From Perca fluviatilis (Eukaryota > Chordata > Actinopteri > Perciformes > Percidae): 64,000 nucleotides of DNA. A model generated the notes under the pieces. The model had not been told where the DNA came from, did not search any database, and saw only the letters and a program-made list of their open reading frames with translations. A program made the translations under genes and the position numbers. Below, in pieces: positions 11,450-24,391 of this stretch; position 1 is the stretch's first letter, and the number at the start of each line of letters is the position of its first letter. The stretch lies in the NCBI RefSeq assembly GCF_010015445.1, contig NC_053114.1:22781224-22845223 (forward strand). Reading direction: 5' to 3'.

Positions 11450-13265
11450 ATGACAGATTAGCTTTACCTTGTAGCCTTATTTATGGACAAAAGCACTTTT
11501 GTGGTTCTATTTTAACTGAGATAAAAAATATAAACCCTAAAGGCACATAATCCACTTCAATTTTTATTCAATAAAATACAAAATAAGACTTCAGTAAGTC
11601 TGGTCAATGTAAGGACCGAGTGGGCGTTCAGACCGAAAACAGTCCTGTGTTAAAATAACTAGTGCCGTGCCCCGTGCCCGTTCAAAACATGACTGTTCGG
11701 AACAGAACAATTGCTTAAACCTGTGGTATTGCTGCTGGCAGCTTTATCATGGAACCCCTCATCCAAAAAACTACAAACTGGACACTGCGCTTCCTTGGGT
11801 CCTGATCAATACACAAATAACAGTTGCGTCACATACCCAAGTTGCAACTGCTCACAGTCAGAAACACCGATGAAATACACTTTGGTTCACAGTAAAAAAA
11901 ATACCAAGAGCAGACTTTACCATTGGGCAAGCTAGGCAACTGCCTGGGGGGGGGGCTGTCTTAAAATGGCTTAAACAGCTATAGATTTTTATGATGTTTA
12001 GATATGAAAAATATTGAATGTTACTATTCTAACTTAATTTATCCCGAAATAACTTAGACAAGGCTCACAAGGCACTTCAAAAACTGTACATTACTGACTT
12101 ACTGTGTACTTTTACTTCATAAGAAAACACTGTACTACTACATTTACCTGGCAGAGAAATGTTACTATTTGCATTGCAAATTCAGATTTTACATCAACAA
12201 CTACAATACGATGCATTATTTTGTATTAAACTATTGAGCATTATATTGTAGTTAAAAGGTACCACCTTGAATCTGTGATGTAAATGTAAGTACCTCGTGC
12301 TGATAATGCCTCTCTTTCACTCTTCACTTGAAGTAAACATTTGAATGCAGGACTTGTACTGTACGGTATTAATAGTTTCACGTATATTTTGAGTACGTCT
12401 AAGTAATCTATCAGAAGTGTGCACTTCCACATATTTGATTGGCCAACGCAGCACCTTGCCGGGTGACGTCTCCTAGCGTTCTAACAAAAGTTAAGCCATG
12501 TTAAATTTTAATGCAGGACAGCCCTGCGTTTTTTTTGGCTGGACCCTCTGCATTGGCACAACCCACTATGTTGACAGTGGCCTCATTCAAATCAATAAGA
12601 GGGCGGCTTTTTTTTCATACAGGGCTAAAGTCGGTCCGAACACAACCTTAGACCCATTTCAACCCAAGGGCCCTTATTTGTTTTTAACACATTGCGATTG
12701 ATTGGACAGCAAACAACACAACTTTAAGCTAATGTAATATTACAGAAGTCCATTACCAGACTCCTTTGGCTAAACATACTTTTTATTTCATCAAGCCCAA
12801 CAGCACTACTTGTTAGGTTTGTCTTGCTTAGATTCTGTGCCAACATTTCTAATCCTGTGCTTACTATGTCCCTCAAATGAACTCCACAAAAGGCTGCAGT
12901 GTGATTTGTGAATCCATCTCCCTGCATGATGTGTACGAGGCTTGTCACGCTTTATGAAATCAGACAGAGGTCAGCGCTGTTGTTCCAGGTCGGCTTTCAG
13001 CTGGCTCTGATCTGCTCTCTGATAGGACAGGCAGACACAGGACTGGCTGGAGAGGTGCTCTGTTGCCCTGGGGGGCACACTGGTGTGTTATATGGTCCTG
13101 ATTTCCCATATAAACGCAGCAGCGATACCAGTTTGTTGTAATGGAAGATCTTCTTGTAATCAGATGCCAAATGACAGAGAAGCAAGACAAAAGATGCCTG
13201 TGTCCTGAAGCCAGCATTAGAGTCCCTGTCTCCTCCTTAATCCCACAGTATCAAGGGGAGGTCTC

Positions 13266-13268
<3 letters not shown>
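11450..13268. other. Unclassified; probable decayed repeats
   Basis: The stretch at 11905-11955 (TTACCATTGGGCAAGCTAGG plus a G run) resembles a dispersed teleost repeat terminus. The segment at about 12420-12660, ending in GTCGGTCCGAAC, also looks like old repeat DNA. No gene is supported. Confidence 0.35.

Positions 13269-13354
<86 letters not shown>
13269..13354. repeat. (CA)43 microsatellite
   Basis: Uninterrupted CA dinucleotide tract of 86 bp. Confidence 0.99.
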
Positions 13355-13355
<1 letters not shown>

Positions 13356-14283
13356 CATGTGCCACCACTGGTCATCAACATGGAACCAGCGGTCTCTCTG
13401 TTCCATTGTTTTAAGCTTAGTTAAGCGCTGTAAAACGCACTGCTGATATTTCAGCTGTTAGATAACCGTGACATGTCCAGTGAACATGCAGAAGAATTAA
13501 ATATGCAGACATGTTGTCATGGTGATGCTGAACTAGAAATGTGCTGTAATTATGCGTGATAATGCTGAATGTTTGGCCTCAGCTTCAAATGTTGGGGAGG
13601 CAGTCCTTTTGACATAAGGCTAGGTTAAATGAAGCCCAACTTTAGCTTGGAGTTTGAGCATCCACCTCTGACCTTTTCATTAGCTTCGCTGCATGGTCTT
13701 GTGCACAAATATTCCACATGTTATATTAGGGATGCTAAGCTCCAGACACAGAGACGGTGACTCTGCAAAATGGTCTCGGGAAGGAACTTGGTGGAACATT
13801 TGCACCCTGATAAAAGATTTATATAATAAAAGGTGAAGTTAACTGTTCACACAATACAGTAGCGTGAGCTATTTAAATTAGCTGGATACATGGTTAAACG
13901 TAATTTGCTCTTACCAGTGTATCTTTCCTGTGTAACGATAATTCGTCCACAGCAATCCTGCCACAATCGGTCCCAAAATGTCCCAGTTTGATAGCAGATG
14001 CCGTAACATTAAACATATTCTTTGTAAATCTTTAGAATAATTCCCCCAAAAGAACCAAGCAGGCCTGCCTTGTTGCACGATTAGAATTTCCTTCAGAACA
14101 TGCCATTTTCAGGGTGTAGCTTGCTGGCTTGAAATTTGTTGTTTCCTGAAATACACACATCCGGTATCCAGTAAATGAACTGTCGTTGATGCAGACTAGG
14201 CAATCATGCAACACAGGCTTTACATGCTGAAGGCGAAGCAATGTTCGCGGTCTGGACGTTTTTCATGGTGAAATTTTTTTATT
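13355..14283. other. Unclassified, with a short dispersed-repeat match
   Basis: At 13765-13835 the sequence containing CTCGGGAAGGAACTTG and GTGGAACA matches, in inverted orientation, the repeat at 23520-23810. The remainder shows nothing I can classify. Confidence 0.45.
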
Positions 14284-14447
14284 GCAGTATACAGTACTTT
14301 CAAGGTCGAAATAATGCAAGGAGGATGCCATGTGAAATCCTTCAGCACCACCAATTTGATCACTCATATGAAGAACTGCCATGCAGAAGTTCACAAACAA
14401 TATCAGGGGCAAGTTACTAGCAAGCATCCTAAATGCAAACTGCTGCA
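14284..14447 (+). pseudogene. BED zinc-finger fragment of a hAT transposase
   Basis: The frame around ATG 14314 reads MQGGCHVKSFSTTNLITHMK and continues NCHAEVHKQY. The pattern GG....SF.TTNLI.H.K..H is the second half of a BED-type zinc finger as found at the N-terminus of hAT transposases, where it binds the element's termini. The two upstream zinc-binding cysteines are not in frame, and no catalytic or dimerisation region follows. It is therefore a scrap of a dead element. It sits just left of the remnant shared with 5345-5652. Confidence 0.6.
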
Positions 14448-14705
14448 GCTCACACATAAGGGAGTGTTCGGTGGAGGGAGGAAAGAAGAGAGATGGAGGT
14501 GTGTGTGTGTCGGTGACGATAAAGTTTGCAGTTACGCTATAGCTGTGAACGTAGCAGTGCACAGTGTGTACAGTTTATTTGTCGGTGAATAAATGCTACA
14601 ACTCTTTAAGATCCAAGCCTTGTTTTGCTTGCTACCTGCTGGTCAAAGTGAAAGGGGTTAGCCACGGAGCTAGCTAAACTTCAGCACAGGCTCAGTAACT
14701 TGAGA
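14440..14705 (+). mobile_element. Remnant of a dispersed hAT-like element
   Basis: Shares a collinear series of blocks with the - strand at 5345-5652, including TTAGCCACGGAGCTAGC near 14658-14675. It follows directly after the BED-finger fragment, so it is probably the internal part of that element. Confidence 0.55.
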
Positions 14706-15329
14706 TGGACAAGACACGGGTGTGCAGCGTGCAGTTCACTGTGGCGCTGTCTCGCACAGATCACTCTTTCTCTGTTTTAAATGAGTCGGGAAACGGACAG
14801 CATAACCTGACTTTACTTTTAATGATATTAAACAAAGAGAAATGTTCTCCCTTCGTCTTATAATGGTCATACATTGATACTAGAGTAGCCTACTTCCTTG
14901 TTTAGTGCTGCAATGAATAAAATGCAGAGGAGGAGAAAAGAGCATCTGTCTTTACAAAAATCATCTGTTGAGTGTTTGACGGTGATTTTTGTGCTGTAGA
15001 ACGTAATCACTGTGAAACAATAACATGATTTTTATTTCTCTCTGTCTGCTGTACAATGACAAATTCAAGTACAAAACTACTGGCCTCAACTACTGCCAGA
15101 AAACGCTTGGTTACGTTGTAACCTTGGTTCTCTGAGTGAAGAGACTATCTCTCCAGCGTACATATGGAATAAGTAACGGTGTAACTGTTAGTTATACAGG
15201 AGAGAAGCCAGTCATTTGAGTTTGTGGCAAAACCTTTCATTGCTGGTTTTTCATTTTGTGACTTTTGGTTGAATAAAGGACTATTTTTCCAGTCTTTCAT
15301 TGAAGTTTTTTTTTTTTTTTTTTTAAATA

Positions 15330-15402
15330 GTGTAAAAATCTCGCCTCGATGAACCCAATCTCGTGTCTCGTCTGGTGAACTGTGTGTCTCGTCACACCCC
15401 TA
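15330..15402. mobile_element. Right terminus of a hAT-like element
   Basis: Ends in GTCTCGTCACACCCCTA, the reverse complement of the common hAT start TAGGGGTGTGACGAGAC. The left terminus was not found. The BED fragment at 14.3 kb may belong to the same element. Confidence 0.5.
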
Positions 15403-15729
15403 GTGGCTCCGTAACTTGTTGAAGGAAACAGTGTGGTAAATCTACGATTTATGGGCTTTCCAAAAAAACATTTTGTTGAAAATAAATGCCCCAGTTTATG
15501 CACACCTGTGCATGCATTTTTTTTTTTTTGTCTGTCTAGTGATTTATCTGATTGAGGATGTAATTGATGTTTTGTGTAAATTTGTCCTGTCAGCAGTTTT
15601 TGTGTGTGTGCTACACATATGTGTCACTCTTTCATTCTCTCCTTGTGTAGCTTAGTCAAAGCTAATTAGCTAGGAAGCAACAGTCACTAAGGAGCCCTTC
15701 AATGCCACCCAGTGCACAATCACTCCAGT

Positions 15730-15758
15730 CTGTGTGAGGAAATTTCTTCCTCACACAG
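15730..15758. repeat. Perfect 12-bp-arm hairpin
   Basis: CTGTGTGAGGAA and TTCCTCACACAG form a perfect stem with a 5-base loop (ATTTC). No transposon structure surrounds it. Confidence 0.9.
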
Positions 15759-17218
15759 TTCTGTTTCTACCATTAATGCTGATGGAAGCAACGGAAATAT
15801 GCATGTACAGAGGCAAACCGTGACAAAGTAATTTTTCAATAATATGTGTGCATGCAAAAGCATTTTGTAGAAGCTTAGTTTTACGACAAGGAGATCTTTC
15901 TATTTGAGTAAATACAAGGACTACATTTTTGGGAAAATGCAAGGTTTGGGTTATGCTTGAAAATAACTAGTTTGAATGATGTTAGTGCATAGTGAAAAAC
16001 CAGCATTCATAGGAAGGGGAAGACGCAATATAGTTTTAAATATTGGGATAACACTGCACATTTTCAGATGCATTTCCTCTCCTGGAAGGCATTCATAGTA
16101 TTGCACTTTGTTGTATACACGAAAGGTGACAGAAACGTATGTGTAGAGACTAAAAAGCGAGTGCTTTCTCACCTTTGCAGTGGGTGTAAATGTTGTATTG
16201 TCGGTATTCTAAAAGTGCAGGAGTGGTCGGACACAGCTGCCCAATTCAGACGTCGGCAACTTAGTAAAAACATTCTAACTAGACTGAGTTTAACCTTGAC
16301 CAGCGCTGGTGCATCCTGTGTATTTTTATACCTATTAGTAATGTTGTCCATCCTCAGTTCTTGTGGCCAGAGGAATGTGTCCTGTATGTTGTCTTCTTGT
16401 TCCCATGAAGAGGAGTGTTATTTGAAGTGTGTTGTATAGTGCCCTGTAAGGTTTTGTCAAGTAAAATGAAAAATGTCAAGAGAAAAGTGTCAGGTTGGTT
16501 CAACTGCAGTAGGAAGACTTAAGAGGATAAGCACAGCCTTTCTTTATCCTCTCTAATAACAAAATATTGAAGTTTATTAGTTTAAATGCAATTTTCAACC
16601 ATTCACAGCTCTTAGAGGCTTTGTACACGTGTGAAATCACTGAAATAAACAATAAGGGTTACATTTTCTTACTGAAAGCAGCTCCACCCATGTCACTTTC
16701 TGGCAGTTGTCAGTGTAGACATTTTTTATTGTTCAGTAATAGGGTTTTTGTTTTTCTTCTTTCAGCTCCATGGTTTGCTAGTGTATCTTCATGTTAGGAA
16801 ATTGTATAATTTAGAGACTAACCTTTTGTGACATAAGTTTCAGGGTCTGCTTTCAGTGTTATGCTTGTTGGTGTAGCCGTGCTTTTTATAGTATACAATT
16901 CTTGGTTAAAACTCTGTCTCTTGGCAGTGTTTGTAGATGATTGTCAAGGGGCATTGTCTGTATTCTGTATCCCAAACTCTTTTATTATAACAATCCGTCA
17001 ATCCTGTGCTTCCCGCTGGGAAAGTCCCACAGATTCCACTCTACTGCAAAGACAAATACGCATCTAACCATCATCCTCCTCACCACTTAGGCCATCCCAG
17101 TGAGGTCTGGCCTTAATTTGTCCCACGTACCCACCTGCAGCCCTGCCTGTACTATCAGCTGTTACTATCAGTCTATCCTATAAAACCATGTACACGTCCT
17201 ATTTGATATTATTGTGTA

Positions 17219-17926
<708 letters not shown>

Positions 17927-17937
17927 ATTGTGTAGCA

Positions 17938-18242
17938 GGGATATAAACTGCCATGCTTCACTCGTTCGCAAGCCATGATGTCTCTCTCTTTCTCGTGGGC
18001 GGGCAAAATTCTCTGGGCGGGCAAAGCAGAGAAAGGGGAGGTAACCTTTCCCCTTATGACGTCCTAAAGGGAAGATTGCAGATCGGCCCATCTGAGCTCA
18101 AAGGCGGAGCAGGATACCCAGGGCTCGGTTTACACCTGTCGCCATTTCTAGCCACTGGGGGACCATAGGCAGGCTGGGGGAACACATACTAATGTTAAAA
18201 AAAAAACTCATAAAGTGACATTTTCATGCCATGGGACCTTTT
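17938..18242 (-). repeat. Common teleost dispersed repeat
   Basis: Contains the recognisable blocks GGGCGGGCAAAGCAGAGAAA, TTTCCCCTTATGACGTC and GGGCTCGGTTTACACC, and ends near TTTTCATGCCATGGGACCTT. I know this combination as a high-copy teleost interspersed repeat, conventionally read from the AAGGTCCCATGGC end, hence - strand here. Class unknown. Confidence 0.55.
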
Positions 18243-18630
18243 TTTAAATATTGTTTAAACTGACTGTTTCCATAATTACTGGAATGTCACCAGTTTAGCT
18301 CAGCACTGCCTAAAGAGCCATGTTGTCAAATCTGTACTCCTTATCAACAGGTAGGTGCAGAGCTGGGTTAAAATGGATAAAGACCATGGTTTGAGTGCTC
18401 AATGTTGGGTTGAAGAAACAAAAAGGGCACGAAATGCATGTCAGTGCCACTGTGTCCTGTTCTTCCATAGGCCTTTATTAGCTTGCCTGAGAACAGTGGA
18501 TGAACCGATGCTGGGAGGAGAAACATGACCCTCTGCATCCACCCCAATACCCATCCGTTGCAGGGAATGTGAAACCGCTTGTGCTGTCCTAGTAATTAAT
18601 GCTTGATTTTGTTTTCATCTTGTTTTTCAG
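18243..18630 (+). other. Presumed intron upstream of the candidate exon
   Basis: No repeat recognised. It ends in the T-rich acceptor tract of the exon at 18631. Confidence 0.4.
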
Positions 18631-18707
18631 GATTCTGTGGATCAGACGGCAGGTGTTTTTCTAGTTGGATTTTAGCCCACTGACATTCTCCCACAGCCAT
18701 GGAATCG
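18631..18707 (+). CDS. Candidate spliced exon with a translation start (5' UTR plus codons for Met-Glu-Ser)
   Basis: A T-rich tract ending in TTGTTTTTCAG (acceptor AG at 18629-18630) precedes this 77-nt exon, and GTATGT follows directly at 18708, a consensus donor. The exon has 68 nt of 5' UTR, an in-frame TGA at 18681-18683, then ATG at 18699 in a strong Kozak context (GCCATGG), then GAA and TCG, ending in phase 0. An exon that carries only the first few codons, with large introns on both sides, is a common design in big vertebrate regulatory genes. I could not identify further exons of the same gene in the window, so the rest of the protein should lie beyond the right edge. Three residues are not enough to name the gene. 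The splice sites, Kozak match and upstream stop are seen directly; expression is inferred. Chance co-occurrence of these signals is the main alternative. Confidence 0.55.
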
Positions 18708-19301
18708 GTATGTTGAAGAATAACATCTTTTTGAAATTCTAACCTGATGATCGGTCTGATGCTCAGGCTTCTCAAGGCAGCTTTTATTGACGCACTATTA
18801 GTAAAGCATTTTGTTTCTGAAAAATATGTTTTTTGGCTTTTCGGTTTGTGCTGGCATCATAATATATGCAGTACATGATGGCGTGTGTTTGTGTGTGGGT
18901 ATTCTTGTGAACACAGCAACTGGAGAGCACAGGATTGAAATGTCACATTTGCACCTTTTTATCTTTTTATCATCCTTCATCTGGAGCATACATCATTTTA
19001 CCATGTAAGGAATATTGAATACTCCTCTTAAGTCTTAATGCTTTGTGAAATGGAGTTTATGTTAGTGTCAGAATACACGTGTTTGGTTTAACGTGTTTGT
19101 AATTTTCTTAGTAAATAACATAATTGCAGTAAAGATACATAATGCATGTATCTTTATTGTCAGCCATGCAGGAGGCTGTGTGTGCAGGAGTTGCTTGTAC
19201 CAACAGGCAGGCTGAAAGCGCAGCAGCATTGAGCTCTATCCACTGGAATGTATGTATTAAGAATGGGGCTTAGTGCACGCCTAACCTCTGCTTTCCTGTC
19301 C

Positions 19302-19306
<5 letters not shown>
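18708..19306 (+). other. Presumed intron downstream of the candidate exon
   Basis: Starts with the donor GTATGT. No repeat or further exon recognised. Confidence 0.4.

Positions 19307-19374
<68 letters not shown>
19307..19374. repeat. (TG)34 microsatellite
   Basis: Uninterrupted TG tract of 68 bp, followed by a degenerate GAGTGTGAGTGAGTGA tail to about 19388. Confidence 0.98.
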
Positions 19375-19376
<2 letters not shown>

Positions 19377-19388
19377 TGTGAGTGAGTG

Positions 19389-20752
19389 ACTAAAAAGTAG
19401 GTCACAGCTTCTGTAGTGCAGAACTAGCATGTGTCCAACAAAAGCCCTCCATTAGCCTCTCTCACCCACACATGCATTGCCCACGCGCAAATACACCTTC
19501 CTGTTGGTTAGTGTGACTGTAGCTGAAAGTCCTGATTAATTTATACTTTTTTATTATGAGTACATGACCACTTTTATTGGCTATCTTAATGTCACACACA
19601 CAAGCGTTTACTCCAGCACGAGCAAAGTTCCACACCGATCAAACTACTGGCATTATGTACAAGCATCGTGGACATAGTTTCAAATTTCTGTCAACAAACG
19701 CGCTGCTTAGTTTTAACTTGAAGGTTGTGATCATGGATTGCATTCACTGGTTAGGCACGTCAAGTCCTGAAGCATATACTTCTAATTTCAGTAGAGATAA
19801 TGCAAATCTAAGATTACTACTCTTTCACAGACAGAGTATCATCAAAAACATGCCAAATCACATAGTTGGAGAAATCACAAAACCATTGAATATTACAAAG
19901 TATTTGTTGCTTAGTGATCAGCGCCTGGGCTGCCTATGTCCCTGACACCAACAGTAGAAGAACAAGCACTTTATTATTTCCTCATTTGGGAAATTAAATT
20001 TTTACATGCTGCTGTTGTTATTCAGTTAGGCAGGATATCCGCATTCATCTCCTGATTCAATTTTGATTCACAAAGTCCATATTTGGTTATGAATCACTTC
20101 AATCCTTAAAGATTCAGTTCAAATAAGTACCAATGATGTCATTACAGAATTTATTCTGGGATCTTAAATTCCAACAAGTGAGCAACACTGTTGTTTCTTT
20201 GGGTATAAAATTGTGTAAAGTGCACATTAGGCTGAATTGTAAATATTTCCTTGTTATAAAACTGTGGACCAAGGATTTATTTCCTGTGCAAAACAACTAA
20301 AACATTAAACATCTATATTCCCATAGGCCTACATGCACAAAACAGTTGATCAAGAGTAATTAAAGACCTGCATCACTTGCTAGGCCGTCATTATGCATGA
20401 ATATGCATCATTTGCATCCACTTTATTAGAACTTTATTATCAACTAGAGTACAGACAGGGCAGAAGCAAGTCTGCTTACTAATTCATCTGCACGGTTTGT
20501 GTTGACAAGACATCAGCCTGATATCTGCAGACAGCTGGCTAGCTAGTGTTAGCTAACCAGCAGGGACAGACTGAATAAAGTACAGTGTTTTTCCTGCCAT
20601 TATATGGCTTAGGTGTGGTGTTTTTACGTAGCGCCTAAACGTAACAATGTGGAGAGCATCTGGACGGGCTGACCATAGACTGCATAGGAGCCGACGTACG
20701 GGACTGCCGTCCGCTCGTTGTCTTTTGCACACATGCACGCATAAGGGTTCTC
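19389..20752. other. Unclassified, possible old hAT DNA
   Basis: AT-rich. GATTCAATTTTGATTC and similar motifs around 20055-20120, and again near 21310, recall hAT interiors. No termini could be defined. A 122-codon open frame at 19577-19945 has no recognisable domain. Confidence 0.35.
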
Positions 20753-20760
20753 GTACACAG

Positions 20761-21151
20761 TAGAGGTGTTGAAATTAATCAAATAATCGATTCATCAAAA
20801 TGTGGACATGGACGATGCTGCATCGATAATCGGCCGGGCCATAATCGATTATTTCTGTTTACAATTTAATGTAGGCCTAACAACATTTCTGTTTACATAT
20901 TCTGTTATGTTTTGCACATTCAGGTAGTGCCATGTGCTCAGTGCTGTAGTTTTATGTATCCAATTTATTTAGTATTAGAGCACTGCATAATGTTTTGTTT
21001 TTGAAGCTTGAAAAGCTATGCATTAAATATCCTATATGGGTTTAATGGTAAAAATGTATTTGACGCATCGTGATGCATCGAGATTTCGAATTGAATCGCT
21101 GACATGATAATCGTAATCGAATCGAGAGATTAGTGAAGATTCACACCTCTA
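20761..21151. mobile_element. hAT MITE, 391 bp (TAGAGGTGT family, longer copy)
   Basis: Termini TAGAGGTGT(T) and (C)ACACCTCTA, flanked by an exact 8-bp duplication GTACACAG (20753-20760 and 21152-21159). It is the same family as the copy at 27397-27709 and retains about 80 bp that the other copy lacks. Confidence 0.94.
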
Positions 21152-21159
21152 GTACACAG

Positions 21160-21519
21160 TGGCACAAACGGTGTCGCAGCCGCACGCGCATCATGCAGCT
21201 CTAACTGAACATCTTGGAACAAGTAACCACTGCCTACCAATAACATCTAGCTTAGATGTACACACGTTTACTGAGAAAAAGCACAAATGCAAAGATTGAT
21301 CTCAGGATTTTACGAATCGATATTGGCGCATTCGAATTAATAGGAAAATCCATTTGTGTCTGTGTGGCTGTGCACCAGAAAGAGCTCCTATTGTTTACCT
21401 CCGAGCTGCCTATATCTGCTTACTGTCAGTGAAAACCAAGGAAACTGATCACAAAGTTTATTATGGTGCCAGGAGTGGAGTACATGCTGTGTCTGTGTGC
21501 CTATGGAGGCTGGAAACAC

Positions 21520-21520
<1 letters not shown>
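21160..21520. other. No recognisable feature
   Basis: Short unclassified stretch before a CA tract. Confidence 0.4.

Positions 21521-21596
<76 letters not shown>
21521..21596. repeat. (AC)38 microsatellite
   Basis: Uninterrupted 76-bp AC tract. Confidence 0.99.
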
Positions 21597-21600
<4 letters not shown>

Positions 21601-23040
21601 CCACTCTCCTCCTCCCTCCCCTCATGTGATTTCAGTCACATGGTTTCCAGGCAAGCAGCTAAGTAAATCAGAATCAGACCTTTATTTTTAACTGCTTTAA
21701 ATCCTCCACCTGGTCTCCATGGTTAGCAGGACGGACTGAGGTGCCTGGTAATCACTTAACCTTTTCTTTTCGCTCTGTGTTTCTCTTTCACTATGTGACT
21801 GTCTTGGTGCCACTTCCTCCAAGCCTCATAAAGCTCATGCCTCATATCCGTCTACCTGCTCCCTATCTGGGTTCCATGTGTGGCAGACAGTGCTCTGCTT
21901 TGATATGGAAGTGTGAATATAAAGCCACTGTAATGAACTAATGTAGTAGACATTAGTCGTGACTAGAAGCCCGTTCACACATACATTCCTCTGTGCTCTA
22001 ATGCAGAGACGCTTGAACAAGATTGTGGAGCAAAAGCTGTTGCATAATAAGCATTAAGTTTTTATAACATGACTGAATGAAGAGGTCACCTTTTCTTTTA
22101 CCAGTTAAAAATAGTCTGGTATGAGTGTCATTATCGCATGTCATACACAGGCTTTTTGTGTGAGAGTGGTGTCTCCTCTCTATGGTCTAGCCAGCCACCA
22201 GCAGTGCTGATATCATCCGGACTGTTATCTTTCAGCAGAGTTGATGAGAGAGAGAGAGGGGGTATCTGTGTGTTCGATTCGGTGCAGATGAAAGGCAGAA
22301 ATTCTTGTAATCACACCTTCTCCACTGGTTCCCTCACAGCTCCCCTTCTATTTCCTCCTCTTCCTCTAAAGCAGGGCTTGTTCCTCAGTGGGGATTAGTG
22401 TGTGCAGCAGCTCTGAAGAGAGGGAAGTGGGCCCTGCCAGTCACATTACATAACTCGCCCCCGCTAGTGCGGCTCGACCTGGCCCGGCTGGAGAGACGAC
22501 TATAGAGGCTTTGTTTTCCCAGCCTTCCCTTCTTCCTCCCCTCTGCTGCTCCTCCTCCTCCCCCTCAGGCAGGCTGCGCACTGATGCCGTATAGAAGGAG
22601 TCTGTTTGCAGGGAACAGGCGAGGCACTGTGGCATCAAGTGGGAGAAATACGCTAATAGCAAGCTGAATGGCTCACATCTTAGGCAGAGGAATTTGAGGT
22701 CTGCCCTAAGTCTTACAGTTTCAGGGAGATAGGAAGCAAGGGAATGCTGTATTATGCATTACTGCCTGCCCAGGGGCTCCACTTCAGCAAGGCCAGTGGT
22801 GACACAGAAGGTTCGAGTTCATTTCAAGATTAGTCTGACTCACAGGATGTAGACTGTGCGTATGAGCCGTCCATTGGCCGGCTATTTCAGACAGAATTGT
22901 CCTCTTTTTTTTATAGCTATGTAAGCTTTACCGTTTTCAAATCACTGTCGCTATGTGAAACAACAACTGCCACCTCCGAGCTAGCAACCTACACGCTAAG
23001 TTCAGTGAGCTCTTCCAAATCTAAAGTATAGGCAGGCTTC
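21597..23040. other. Unclassified, with a strong pyrimidine tract
   Basis: A long C/T tract at about 22525-22567 ends in CCCCCTCAG, like a splice acceptor, but no coding exon with a good donor follows. Nothing else classifiable. Confidence 0.4.
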
Positions 23041-23460
23041 ACCTTTAGGGCACGACGATTTTTTTATCAGTAAAATTCATATCACATAGTTGACATTTGT
23101 CTTTTCAGACTGATCTCATAAAGTGCCGTATGTATGACACGCCAATTCGTATGCCATTTTGGCATGTTATCAAGCCATTGACCTACATTATGTGTGAATT
23201 TTCACAGTAGCGAGTAGTATGAAAGGACATAAACCCAACCGTTTATTGTTTTCCTAAGCGCGTGACGTTGTGTTTTTGTCGTTTTTTTTGTGTGGCAACA
23301 CCACGTGGTGTGTATGTTTACTTCCGCTGTCTACAGCGTAGACCTACACGTGGATAGCTCAAAATGTGTACAGATAACACGCCATTTGGCTTTAGGAAAG
23401 CGGCATGTATGTTTACGCAAAGTCATGATGCCACGTTGGTCTTTTAATGTTTTATGTAGC
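23041..23460. repeat. Dispersed teleost repeat, class unknown
   Basis: Contains CGTATGTATGACACGCCAAT, GCCATTTTGGCATGTTATC and TTTTCACAGTAGCGAGTAG. I recognise these as one widespread fish repeat. No terminal repeats or coding sequence are visible. Confidence 0.5.
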
Positions 23461-23519
23461 TTTTTTTTTTTCTTCTTTTTTTTTTTTTTTTTTTCTTTTC
23501 AGGGATTTAGTAATTTAAT
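23461..23519. repeat. Poly-T/C tract
   Basis: Near-homopolymeric T with scattered C (main part 23461-23500). Confidence 0.9.
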
Positions 23520-23810
23520 GCCAAGGCTCCACCTCCCATGTGCAAGTGTTCCACTAAAACAAGTTCCTTCCCTCCCGACACTAATTTACAAGGGCACCGT
23601 CGCTGCATCCTGGATTTAGCGCCACCCAAGACGATTGTAATTGTTTTTGAAGAAATACAGAGTTTTTTTGTTTTTTTTTTCCTTAGTGCAAAAATTTGAT
23701 GGCTTCAGTCAGACCTTTCTCCTGCGCTGGCCCAACACTAAAACGAAATGTTGAGATTGGTCTGGCTATGCAAGACTATTTGAAGAGTGCTGGAGCTCTG
23801 TGTCAAATTC
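23520..23810 (-). repeat. Dispersed repeat related to 13765-13835
   Basis: On the - strand it contains GGAACTTGTTTTAGTGGAAC; the + strand right end contains GGTCTGGCTATGCAAGACTA. These are landmarks of a common fish non-autonomous DNA element. A shorter copy lies on the + strand at 13765-13835. Confidence 0.5.
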
Positions 23811-23889
23811 CTCAAGGTTGACAGGTTGTAAGATGGTTTGAGTATTCCCCTAATTCCATGTGTTTGTGCCATTATTCTGTGCAGTTCGA

Positions 23890-24391
<502 letters not shown>

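Larger units (their letters stand above)
14706..17210. other. Mostly unclassified sequence
   Basis: Contains a hAT right end and a perfect hairpin (listed separately) and a T run at 15307-15324. No gene structure is convincing. Open frames are short and AT-rich. Confidence 0.4.

Noticed and set aside
13269..13354. CRISPR-like array
   Set aside because: The only regularly repeated units in the window are simple microsatellites with no spacers, and the sequence is vertebrate.
22545..22590. Micro-exon after a strong pyrimidine tract
   Set aside because: The acceptor is good, but the only nearby donor is weak and the 20-bp product has no support.
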